Assembly: GCF_015206885.1 (NCBI RefSeq)
Contig: NZ_JADEXY010000039.1
Span: 1-32,732, forward strand
DNA from: Microcystis aeruginosa LEGE 91341
Lineage (GTDB): Bacteria; Cyanobacteriota; Cyanobacteriia; Cyanobacteriales; Microcystaceae
Length of the DNA: 32,732 nucleotides
Direction of reading: 5' to 3'
Part shown: positions 14,233 to 21,900 of the stretch, piece after piece
Position numbering within the stretch: the first letter of the stretch is position 1
Layout: each line of letters opens with the position of its first letter
The notes under the pieces: model-generated
What the model was told of the DNA's origin: nothing
The model's input: only the letters and a program-made list of their open reading frames with translations
Databases searched by the model: none
Position numbers and translations under genes: made by a program

Positions 14233-14556
14233 ATGAGTATAACCTTTCAATTAGTTCTGGCTTTACTTTCCCGTGGGCAAGTCAAAATATCAGCCCATGG
14301 CTACGATGAACTAGCAAATGACGGTATTCTGGTAAGGGATGTGATAACAGGTATTAGAGAAGCTGTCATTCTCGAAGATTACCCGGAATATCCTAAAGGG
14401 CGTTGTGTGCTAGTCTTACAGAAAGATAGTCAGGGTAAACCCGTTCATGTGGTTTGGGGTATAGCCAAGAATACCGAATCGCCTGCTGTTCTAGTCACTG
14501 CCTATAGACCTGATCCAGCACGTTGGTCAAGTGATTTTACAAGGAGAAAACTATGA
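14233..14556 (+). CDS. DUF4258 protein, probable toxin of a TA pair
   Basis: About 107 residues from the second of two adjacent ATGs (14230 or 14233). The fold landmarks are [40 protein letters not shown] and [10 protein letters not shown]...[10 protein letters not shown], typical of DUF4258, a RelE/BrnT-like small family. The His in SAHGYDEL and the C-terminal TAYRPDPxRW are the usual conserved points. Its stop overlaps the next ATG (ATGA), and that next gene encodes a small acidic protein, so toxin/antitoxin is the likely relation. An AAGGAG stretch lies about 15 bases upstream, rather far. Toxic activity of this family is largely inferred. Confidence 0.72.
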   Translation: MSITFQLVLALLSRGQVKISAHGYDELANDGILVRDVITGIREAVILEDYPEYPKGRCVLVLQKDSQGKPVHVVWGIAKNTESPAVLVTAYRPDPARWSSDFTRRKL

Positions 14557-14768
14557 CAAAAAAGCCTCACATTAAACTCATCCACATTGGAGAGTACATG
14601 GCTGAAGTGGAAGTCGAACTGATTGAGACTCCCGAAGGATGGTCGCCCTATTTATCATTAGAAGACGCTCAAAAATTAGATGATGTCCGGGAAGCCCTTC
14701 GTCAAGGTGATCTACAAAAAGCTTCCAATTTAGCACATCTTTACAAAATTACCCCTCTTACCGTTTAA
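14553..14768 (+). CDS. Small partner of DUF4258 protein, probable antitoxin
   Basis: A 71-residue protein, [20 protein letters not shown] to [11 protein letters not shown]. It is rich in acidic residues, with the pattern [29 protein letters not shown] common in small cyanobacterial partners of DUF4258 proteins. No DNA-binding motif is obvious. It is translationally coupled to the upstream gene by a four-base ATGA overlap. The antitoxin role is inferred from this coupling and from the dense TA surroundings. Confidence 0.68.
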   Translation: MTKKPHIKLIHIGEYMAEVEVELIETPEGWSPYLSLEDAQKLDDVREALRQGDLQKASNLAHLYKITPLTV

Positions 14769-14856
14769 CTAAACTTTGACAAGAAAAAATTAAAAAGCGA
14801 TCGCAATCCTTGAAAACAGACAGCGATCGCCTAACTTTTAACTATCACAAGCAACA

Positions 14857-15111
14857 TTATTGGAGGGCTGATAATTCTTCCCGAAGAATACGGCGTAAAT
14901 CGGACTGAGTGAGCGATCGCTCAGAAGGAGATTGGATATATTGTTTTAAAGTCTCATTAATTAGGGTTTGATAACCCATTCCTGCGGTTTCAGCCTGTTC
15001 TCGAAAATAAGCTAGAATCTCATCATCTAGATAAATGGTAATGCGTGTTTTCCCCTGAGAGGAAATGAGCGCCCCTCGTTTTCCTTTAGAAAAATCATAT
15101 TCCTTTCTCAT
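14857..15111 (-). CDS. brnA: BrnA-type antitoxin
   Basis: An 84-residue protein from the ATG at 15111, starting MRKEYDFSKGKRGALISSQG. The stretch KTRITIYLDDEILAYFREQAE, then GYQTLINETLKQYI, is the ribbon-helix-helix DNA-binding fold with the BrnA signature. It follows and overlaps brnT by 17 bases, the standard toxin-first BrnTA order. The C-terminal helix (SLTQSDLRRILREELSAL) overlaps a HIP1 octamer in DNA. BrnA binds BrnT and represses the operon. Confidence 0.87.
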   Translation of the reverse strand: MRKEYDFSKGKRGALISSQGKTRITIYLDDEILAYFREQAETAGMGYQTLINETLKQYIQSPSERSLTQSDLRRILREELSALQ

Positions 15112-15367
15112 AAGTTTTTCTCTCTTGTTTTGTAGCACGACGAGCGGAAATCAAGCGAATGACTTCACCCCGCAAAGTATAAATAACCACTAATAGTGAT
15201 CCCATGTTTCCCATCCCCACTGCAATAAAACGTTCTTCTGTTATACAACCGGGATCAAGATCATGAATAGCGAGGGGATCAAAAAACACCATTTCAGCTT
15301 CTGCAAAGGAAACACCGTGCTTTTGCCAGTTGGTTTTTGCTTTTCTGGGATCATATTCAAATGTCAT
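15095..15367 (-). CDS. brnT: BrnT-type RNase toxin
   Basis: A 90-residue RelE-fold ribonuclease toxin. Motifs: FEYDPRKAKTNWQKHGVSFA (the FEWDexKxxxNxxKHGVSF family start), the DPLAIHDLD strand, ERFIAVGMGNMGSLLVVIYT, and the basic catalytic end IRLISARRATKQERKTYEKG. Full length, with brnA overlapping its end. A perfect-arm palindrome (ATACAT...ATGTAT) lies just upstream of its ATG and is the likely BrnA operator. Confidence 0.9.
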   Translation of the reverse strand: MTFEYDPRKAKTNWQKHGVSFAEAEMVFFDPLAIHDLDPGCITEERFIAVGMGNMGSLLVVIYTLRGEVIRLISARRATKQERKTYEKGI

Positions 15368-15369
15368 AC

Positions 15370-15384
15370 ATACATTATATGTAT
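15370..15384. promoter_or_regulatory. brnTA operator candidate
   Basis: ATACAT-TAT-ATGTAT, perfect six-base arms beginning three bases upstream of the brnT start codon. BrnA-type ribbon-helix-helix repressors bind such short palindromes. Confidence 0.5.
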
Positions 15385-15415
15385 CTTAGAAGGTTGAGTC
15401 AAGCTCAAAACCCCT

Positions 15416-15520
15416 TCAGAGTATCACACGGATCGCCTTACCTTCCCACTTAGAGGGGTATTCAGGGGGAATGACAACTGTGCCATGATGAAGAATCATT
15501 TTAAATTCAATCGCTTCCAT
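15416..15520 (-). pseudogene. Truncated antitoxin remnant
   Basis: A 34-residue frame from the ATG at 15520, starting MEAIEFKMILHHGTVVIPPE and ending EGKAIRVIL. This is the N-terminal half of a frequent cyanobacterial antitoxin type (xxAIEFxxxxxxGxIxIPExY...RVIL) that is normally about 70 residues and paired with a PIN toxin. Here it stops early, and no toxin frame follows before brnT. Whether it is translated is unknown. Confidence 0.5.
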
Positions 15521-15571
15521 TCGTTAAGCTTTATAAAGTGTTGTATCAAGTTTAACCCAATCAATCCATGG

Positions 15572-15620
15572 AGTTTTAGGGGATGAAAAAAAAGCCTAAA
15601 AAAAGGGACCGCTTTTTCCC
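15572..15620. repeat. Dispersed repeat, copy B
   Basis: GTTTTAGGGGATGAAAAAAA then AAAAAAAGGGACCGCTTTTTCCC. Matches copy A at 14139-14186; the HIP1 octamer of copy A is changed to GGACCGC here. It lies 40 bases before the amidohydrolase gene. Confidence 0.6.
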
Positions 15621-15661
15621 AATCAAATATAATTTAGCTAGAAAATTGCCAAAAAACCTCT

Positions 15662-16747
15662 ATGCTCAACGGGTACAAAATTATTGATGCTGATTCCCAT
15701 GTCATTGAACCCCCCGCAATGTGGGGACAATACCTAGAACCTAAATTTAGGGAATTTGCTCCTTCTGCTGACATGAAAATCAAAGGAGAACCGATTAGTC
15801 AAAAAATCTCCCCACAAGTCCAAGCAGAAGGGAATAAGCAGATGATGCAAGCTCATCCCCACGCTTATCTCAATCGCTATAACCCAGAGTCCCATGTTCA
15901 ATCTATGACACAAATGGGCATAGATGTGGCTTTTATTTATCCTAATTACGGACTGTGGTTATTTGCCATTGATAGCCTACCCGCCGAAGTGATTGGGGCT
16001 TTTGTCCGTGCCTATAATAGATGGTTATATGAAGAATATTGTAGCTATGACCCGGCTAGACTGAAAGGAGTCGCTGCAGTCAATCAACACGATCCCGAAG
16101 ACATGGTCAAAGAGCTACACCGTATGGCAAACTTGGGCTGGAGGGCGGTTTTTTTGCGCCCTAACCCCGTTAAAGGCAGAATTTTGAGCGATCCAGCCTA
16201 TGAACCCTTTTGGGCGGCCTGCGAGGATTTGGACATGGCTGTAGGAATTCATGAAGGCACTCATAGCCGCCTACCCACCACTGGTGCAGAGCGATTTAAT
16301 AGTCGGTTTGCGCTTCATGCTTGTTCTCACCCGATGGAACAAATGATGGCACTGTTAGCCTTAATTGAAGGGGGGGTGTTAGAACGTCATCCGAGGCTGA
16401 GGGTGGCGTTTCTAGAGTCAGGGTGTGGTTGGCTTCCCTATTGGTTATGGAAGCTTGACGAAGAGTATAAAAATTTACATTGGGAAGTCCAAGATCGGGT
16501 AAAATTATTACCATCGGAGTATTTTCGCCGTCAGTGTTACATTGCAGTGGAACCCTCTGAACTCTGTTTGGCTCAGGTCATTGATTTTATCGGTTCTGAT
16601 AACTTAATCTTTGGGTCTGATTATCCTCACATGGATCATCAGGCTGATGGAGTAAAAAAAGTTATAGGACTTGAAGACAACTTATCTCAGGAGATAGTCA
16701 AAAAAATCGTTTGGGAAAATCCTCAGCGATTTTATTGTTCAATTTAA
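15662..16747 (+). CDS. Metal-dependent amidohydrolase (ACMSD-like, amidohydrolase 2 family)
   Basis: A 361-residue TIM-barrel hydrolase or decarboxylase of the PF04909 type. Metal-site landmarks are intact: DADSHV at residues 9-14 (His13), GIHEGTH at 195-201 (His197, His201), and FGSDYPHMD at 317-325 (Asp320). LESGCGWLPYWLWKLDE, typical of the family, is also present. Members hydrolyse C-N bonds or decarboxylate aromatic acids; which applies here cannot be read. Length is normal. No Shine-Dalgarno precedes the ATG. The next gene starts 23 bases after its stop, so the two are very likely cotranscribed; a radical SAM gene follows. Amidohydrolases do trim some RiPPs (bottromycin), so a peptide-tailoring role is possible but unproven. 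Confidence 0.85.
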   Translation: MLNGYKIIDADSHVIEPPAMWGQYLEPKFREFAPSADMKIKGEPISQKISPQVQAEGNKQMMQAHPHAYLNRYNPESHVQSMTQMGIDVAFIYPNYGLWLFAIDSLPAEVIGAFVRAYNRWLYEEYCSYDPARLKGVAAVNQHDPEDMVKELHRMANLGWRAVFLRPNPVKGRILSDPAYEPFWAACEDLDMAVGIHEGTHSRLPTTGAERFNSRFALHACSHPMEQMMALLALIEGGVLERHPRLRVAFLESGCGWLPYWLWKLDEEYKNLHWEVQDRVKLLPSEYFRRQCYIAVEPSELCLAQVIDFIGSDNLIFGSDYPHMDHQADGVKKVIGLEDNLSQEIVKKIVWENPQRFYCSI

Positions 16748-16770
16748 TTTCTCAAAAAGGAAGCACAGTT

Positions 16771-17433
16771 ATGTTTGAAACTCGTAGCTTATTCTACAAG
16801 GCAGAAAAAGTTATTGAAGCCGCTAATAAAATGGAAGGGGAATGCCCACACATTGGTTTTTTACAGCGTCTTTATCAACAGTCAAAACAAGTTTCTCAAA
16901 TTATTGCTTATATTTGGCGATGGGCTGATGAAAATAACGAGAAATACGCCGAGCAAAAGAGAGTGGCCAATCTCTTAAGGACTTATTTTGAACATCCGAC
17001 CTCAGACCAGGGATTGAAAGAAGGAAAGAATGCTGATCACCTCAAAAAATTGTTTGGAGCTAATCCCAAGCAACTACCAGAAACCGTTGATGAATCTGAT
17101 CCAGCTTATTTACTGAAACAAGTCTTCTTTTCTCCAGACGTTCCTCCTCCACCCAATGAATATACTTTTCCAATCTTTGATGAATATGAACTGGGAGAGA
17201 AAAACCGAAGCTTGGGTTACTTATTTGAAGTGACGTATAGTAGCTTTATTGGTCAAATATTGGATGCAGATAACAATGCACCAGAGTTGTTTAAAATGAT
17301 TATTCCCTATCCACCTGAGCCGTCATGGGGAAATGCCACTTTAAATGCAGATGATTTGTCCGACTGGATATCAAACCGACAACCAGGGAAATATTTTGCC
17401 GACAATCCTTATATTCCGACAACTTGTTCCTAG
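16771..17433 (+). CDS. Unrecognised 220-residue protein, possible substrate or partner of the radical SAM enzyme
   Basis: From the ATG at 16771 (AAAAAGGAAG ribosome-binding site); a TTG at 16711 would add 20 residues overlapping the amidohydrolase. The N-terminal half is helical (SLFYKAEKVIEAANKM, LQRLYQQSKQVSQIIAYIWR, EQKRVANLLRTYFEH). The middle is proline- and aromatic-rich (PDVPPPPNEYTFPIFDEYEL). The C-terminus, PGKYFADNPYIPTTCS, ends in a short Thr-Thr-Cys-Ser tail. No signal peptide, membrane segment or catalytic motif is seen. I do not recognise the family. It sits between an amidohydrolase and a radical SAM gene, and is followed by a hairpin. The cyclisable or cross-linkable tail makes a RiPP-like substrate conceivable, but the 220-residue length is long for a precursor; it could equally be an accessory protein. 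Confidence 0.8.
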   Translation: MFETRSLFYKAEKVIEAANKMEGECPHIGFLQRLYQQSKQVSQIIAYIWRWADENNEKYAEQKRVANLLRTYFEHPTSDQGLKEGKNADHLKKLFGANPKQLPETVDESDPAYLLKQVFFSPDVPPPPNEYTFPIFDEYELGEKNRSLGYLFEVTYSSFIGQILDADNNAPELFKMIIPYPPEPSWGNATLNADDLSDWISNRQPGKYFADNPYIPTTCS

Positions 17434-17462
17434 AAGCCTTGCAAATTAATTACACAAAAATA

Positions 17463-17497
17463 AAAATTCCTCGCCTCACCTAAAGGGTGGGGATTTT
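17463..17497 (+). terminator. Hairpin after the 220-residue gene
   Basis: AAAATTCCTCGCC, loop TCACCTAAA, then GGGTGGGGATTTT: a 13-bp stem allowing G-U pairs, with A and T runs on the outside. It lies 30 bases beyond the gene's stop and 20 bases before the radical SAM start. It is probably an intrinsic terminator or attenuator. Related hairpins are frequent in Microcystis intergenic DNA. Confidence 0.6.
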
Positions 17498-17517
17498 ATC
17501 GTTAAATTAGTCAAAAA

Positions 17518-18897
17518 ATGATTATTAAAGATCCTCAGAACCTTTTATCTGATCTGACAATAAATAATTCTATCTTTTCAGATAGAATTCTTGAGATTCC
17601 CTCTCATAATATTCCTTTGCATCCTCATAGTATCAAAAAATTGCTAATGACGGCTAAGGATAAATATGCGGTTGTTGTCTTTCAGCCAACTCTACCCATT
17701 CTTTCAGACTTGGGTTTGCCTAGTTATCCTATACTAGCGTATTTATATCCCCAAGAATTAAGTGATATTTGGCATCAATTACAACCCCAGATAGAGACAT
17801 TCCTAACAAGCCAAACTATTCAACCTCAGCCTATTCCATTAGTTTTACTATCGGCAATAGATAGAGATGAGCAGTTACATTATTTTAGTTGTCATTATGG
17901 AAAAGCGATCGCACCTTCTTATGTCAGAGTTGTTGTTGGTAACACTTGTAATCTTAAGTGTGTTATGTGTCCCTATCATAGTTCTTCGATAAAGTCTAAT
18001 CATACTACAGATTTTTTTCAAAAGAAAAAAGTCATGTCTTGGGAGATGATGGAAAAACTAGCAGCAGACTGTGGAAAAGCAGCAACTACCATTTTAATAG
18101 GTAGTGTTGAAGAACCATTACTTCATCCTAAACTTATAGACTTTATTCAACTTTGCCGACAGCAAGGTGTTCCAAAAGTTCATCTAACTACTAATGGTCA
18201 ACTTCTGAATAAAACTTATATTAAAGCTCTGTTAAAATCGGGTTTAACCAGTATTGATATTAGTCTTGACGCGGCGACTCCAGAGACTTATTTAAGAATT
18301 CGAGGTGGAGATTTAAGCCAGGTCGAATCTAATATGATTGATCTGTTAAGAATTAGAGATCAGTTGGGTATTGACTGCGAAATCAGAACCTCTTTTGTCA
18401 GAAATTACAATGTTAATATTGAGGAAGAAGAAGCATTTTTAAATCGTTGGTTATCAAAAGTTAATAGTGTTTTTATCCTTAATATTGCTGAATATCAAGA
18501 AAACAATATGCGACTAAAAAAACACAATCAAGGGGTAAAAAAATCTCTCCAATATTATCAACAAAAAGCGCAAGGGCGCTGGACTTGTTTATTCCCTTTT
18601 CTTGAAATGGCAGTTTTACCCAATGGCAAAATCTACTACTGTATAGAAACCTTATTTAGACTAGGTTTTGATCAAGAGATTGAAAGTTTAGGGGATTATA
18701 ATCAACAAACTTTACAAGATATTTGGTCGGGAGAGTTATTCCAGCAACTACGACAAGATTTAATTCTTAATCAATTAGAAAAAAGAAGGGCTTGTCAAGA
18801 CTGTGAGATGTGGAAATCGCAGATAATTCATCAAGAACTAAAAGATGGATACTCAGTGCTAACCACAACGGTGACAGAAATTTATTCTCAAGTCTGA
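17518..18897 (+). CDS. Radical SAM protein with SPASM-like C-terminus
   Basis: 459 residues. The radical SAM cluster motif is CNLKCVMC (Cys144, Cys148, Cys151), preceded by a 130-residue N-terminal extension of unknown fold. Barrel landmarks include IGSVEEPLLHPKLIDFI (the GGE-like strand), LTTNGQLLNK and SIDISLDAATPETYLRIRGG. The C-terminal part has WTCLFPF (Cys357), KIYYC (Cys375) and CQDC (Cys426, Cys429), consistent with a SPASM/Twitch auxiliary iron-sulphur cluster. Such proteins mature peptides (thioether or C-C cross-links) or activate enzymes. It lies 84 bases after the 220-residue gene with a hairpin between, and 72 bases before the giant kinase gene. No Shine-Dalgarno is evident. Enzyme class is sure; substrate is unknown. 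Confidence 0.88.
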   Translation: MIIKDPQNLLSDLTINNSIFSDRILEIPSHNIPLHPHSIKKLLMTAKDKYAVVVFQPTLPILSDLGLPSYPILAYLYPQELSDIWHQLQPQIETFLTSQTIQPQPIPLVLLSAIDRDEQLHYFSCHYGKAIAPSYVRVVVGNTCNLKCVMCPYHSSSIKSNHTTDFFQKKKVMSWEMMEKLAADCGKAATTILIGSVEEPLLHPKLIDFIQLCRQQGVPKVHLTTNGQLLNKTYIKALLKSGLTSIDISLDAATPETYLRIRGGDLSQVESNMIDLLRIRDQLGIDCEIRTSFVRNYNVNIEEEEAFLNRWLSKVNSVFILNIAEYQENNMRLKKHNQGVKKSLQYYQQKAQGRWTCLFPFLEMAVLPNGKIYYCIETLFRLGFDQEIESLGDYNQQTLQDIWSGELFQQLRQDLILNQLEKRRACQDCEMWKSQIIHQELKDGYSVLTTTVTEIYSQV

Positions 18898-18969
18898 TCT
18901 AAGAGTTTAATGGACATTTTTCCGCTCAAATGGTAGAAAATAAGTAAAAACGTTATTAAAAAGTGAGTT

Positions 18970-21900
18970 ATGAAAGATTATCAACTAATCACAAAAATTT
19001 ATGAAAGTTCTAGTTCTCTAGTCTATCGAGGCATTTTTAAGGCAAATGCTCAACCGATTATTCTTAAAATTCTTAAAGAAAATTATCCAACTCCTTCAGA
19101 GATTACCCGTTATCGACAGGAATATGAAATTATCCGTTCTTTGAACATAGACAGTGTTGTTAAAGCTTATGATTTACAGCGACACTATAATAGTTTGATA
19201 ATGTTTTTAGAAGATTTTGGAGGTCGATCTTTAGAGTTATTGCTATCTCAAGGTAAGTTAAATTTGGAAAACTTTCTTTTGATCGCTATTAAAATAACTG
19301 AGGGGTTAGCTGCTATTCATCAGGCTAATATTATTCACAAAGACATTAACCCATCTAATATTGTCTATAACCCTGAAACCGAACAACTGAAAATCATTGA
19401 TTTTGGTATTTCCACCTGTTTATCCCAAGAATTTTTCACAGCTTGTCCTCCTAACCAATTAGAAGGGACTTTAGCTTATATTGCCCCAGAACAAACAGGA
19501 AGAATGAACCGAGGTCTAGATTACCGTAGTGATTTTTATTCCCTTGGAGTTACTTTATATGAACTTTTAACCAATCAATTGCCCTTTGAAACCACCGATC
19601 CTATGGAGTTAGTTCATTGTCATATTGCCCAACAACCTTTACCTGTTCATCAACTCATTCCAGAGACTCCCTTAACTCTCTCTAATATCATTAACAAACT
19701 GCTCGCAAAAACCCCAGAAAAAAGATATCAAACTGCCTTGGGTATTAAAGCTGACTTAGAAATCTGTCTTCATCAATTAAAGACGTTAGGACAGATTGCT
19801 CAGTTTTCTTTAGGTGGTCAGGATCTGACTGATAAATTTCAGATTTCTCAAAAAATATATGGTCGAAAACGGGAAGTTACTCAACTTTTGAAGGCTTTTG
19901 AGCGGGTTAGTCAAGGAACCACTGAAATAATCCTCATTTCTGGCTATTCAGGGATTGGGAAATCAGCTTTAGTTCATGAAATTTACCAACAAGTTACATA
20001 TAAGCAAGGGCGATTAATTAGAGGAAAATTTGATCAGTTACAAAGAGATACTCCTTATTCAGCTATTTCTCAAGCCTTTCAAATCTTAATCCGTCAACTT
20101 CTAGGTGAGCCAGAAAATATTCTCCAAGCTTGGAAAGAGAAAATTTTGGAGGCATTGGGTAAGAACGGTCAAATTATTATCGATGTTATTCCCGAAGTTG
20201 AAAAAATTATTGGCAAACAGCAACCTGTTGAACTATTAGGAGGAAGCGAAAGTCAAAATAGATTTAATTTATTTTTTAAACGATTTATCAATGTTTTTTC
20301 TCAAAAAGAAAATCCATTAGTGATATTTATCGATGATTTACAATGGGCAGATTTACCCTCTTTAAACTTAATTGAACAATTAATATCAGATTCTGACATT
20401 AAATATTTTCTGATAATTGGAGCCTATCGAGATAATGAAGTTAGTTCGATTCATCCTTTAATGAATACTTTAGAAAAAATTCAGCAATCACAAGTTTCTG
20501 TATCGAAAATTACTCTTGCTCCTTTACAGATGAAGCACATTAATCAATTAATTGCTGATACCTTAAGTTGTTCGATAGAAGTTACTATGCCTTTGGCAGA
20601 TTTGGTGACACAAAAAACAGGTGGAAACCCCTTTTTTATCGCTCAGTTTCTCTATTCCTTATACCAAGATGGTTTCATAATATTTAATCCTTCTTCTACT
20701 AAATTAGAAGATAATAAGCAAAGTTATTGGCAATGGAATCTTACCGAAATTAAAAGTCTATCAATTACCGATAATGTCGTTGATTTAATGATCCATAAAA
20801 TAAAAAAATTAGCTCAAAAAACTCAAAATATTCTAAAATTAGCCGCTTGTATTGGTAATCAATTTAGTCTAGAAGCTCTTTCTATTGTAAGTAATACATC
20901 TCAATATATTACGGCTCAAAAACTACAATTAGCCCTTGATAAAGGGTTAGTAATACCATTAGATAATAACTATAAACTAGCTCTACTCTGGGATTCAAAA
21001 GAATTATCGAGGCAACTCTTAGAAACTGAAACTTTGGGTGGGTATTCTAACTATGTTTCCTATAAATTTTTACACGACAGAGTACAGCAAGCAGTTTATT
21101 CTTTAATTCCAGAGGAAGAAAAGAAAAGGACTCATCTACAAATTGGTCGCCTACTGCTAAAAAACATTACAGACGATGAATTATTAAACAATATTTTTGA
21201 AATTGTTAATCAACTTAATGAAGGTTCTGAGCTAATTACTGAGCAACAAGAAAAAGATAATTTGGCAGAATTAAATCTTAAAGCTGCTAAAAAAGCTAAA
21301 GCATCAACTGCTTATGAAACAGCATTAAAGTATTTAGATTCTGGTCTCAGTTTATTAACAACTAATAGTTGGAGTGAGCAGTATCAATTGACTTTAGAAC
21401 TTCATGAAGAAAAATTACATTCTCTCTTTCTTAATACAGAATTTCAGCAAATTTTATTTTATTCAAATATCATTATTAACCAAGCTAAATCGATCTTAGA
21501 TAAAGTCAAAACATATCAGATAAAGATTGAATTTTACTATGCAAATTTTCAACCTGATCAGGCGATTGATACCGCTTTAAAAACTTTGAAAGAACTGGGA
21601 ATTTTAATTTATAGAAGAAATGGCAAAAGTAATATTAATCAAAGCATTAATAAGTCCTTAAATTTAATTCTACAAAAAAGGAAAATTGACGATTTAGAAA
21701 GCCTTCCTGTTATGACTGATCCCTATAAGCTTAAAGCCATTCAAATCTTACAACAAATAATGTCTTCGACGGCAACTACTGATCCCCTATTACATATAAA
21801 AATAATCCTCAAACAGATTGATTTATTTATCAACCATGGAAATTCTCCTGAATCAGCAGCAACATATAGCTACTATGGAATGATATTATGTGGCTCTATC

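Noticed and set aside
14795-14920. Clustered GCGATCGC octamers as a possible regulatory array or CRISPR-like repeat.
   Set aside because: These are HIP1 octamers, scattered throughout cyanobacterial genomes, with irregular spacing.
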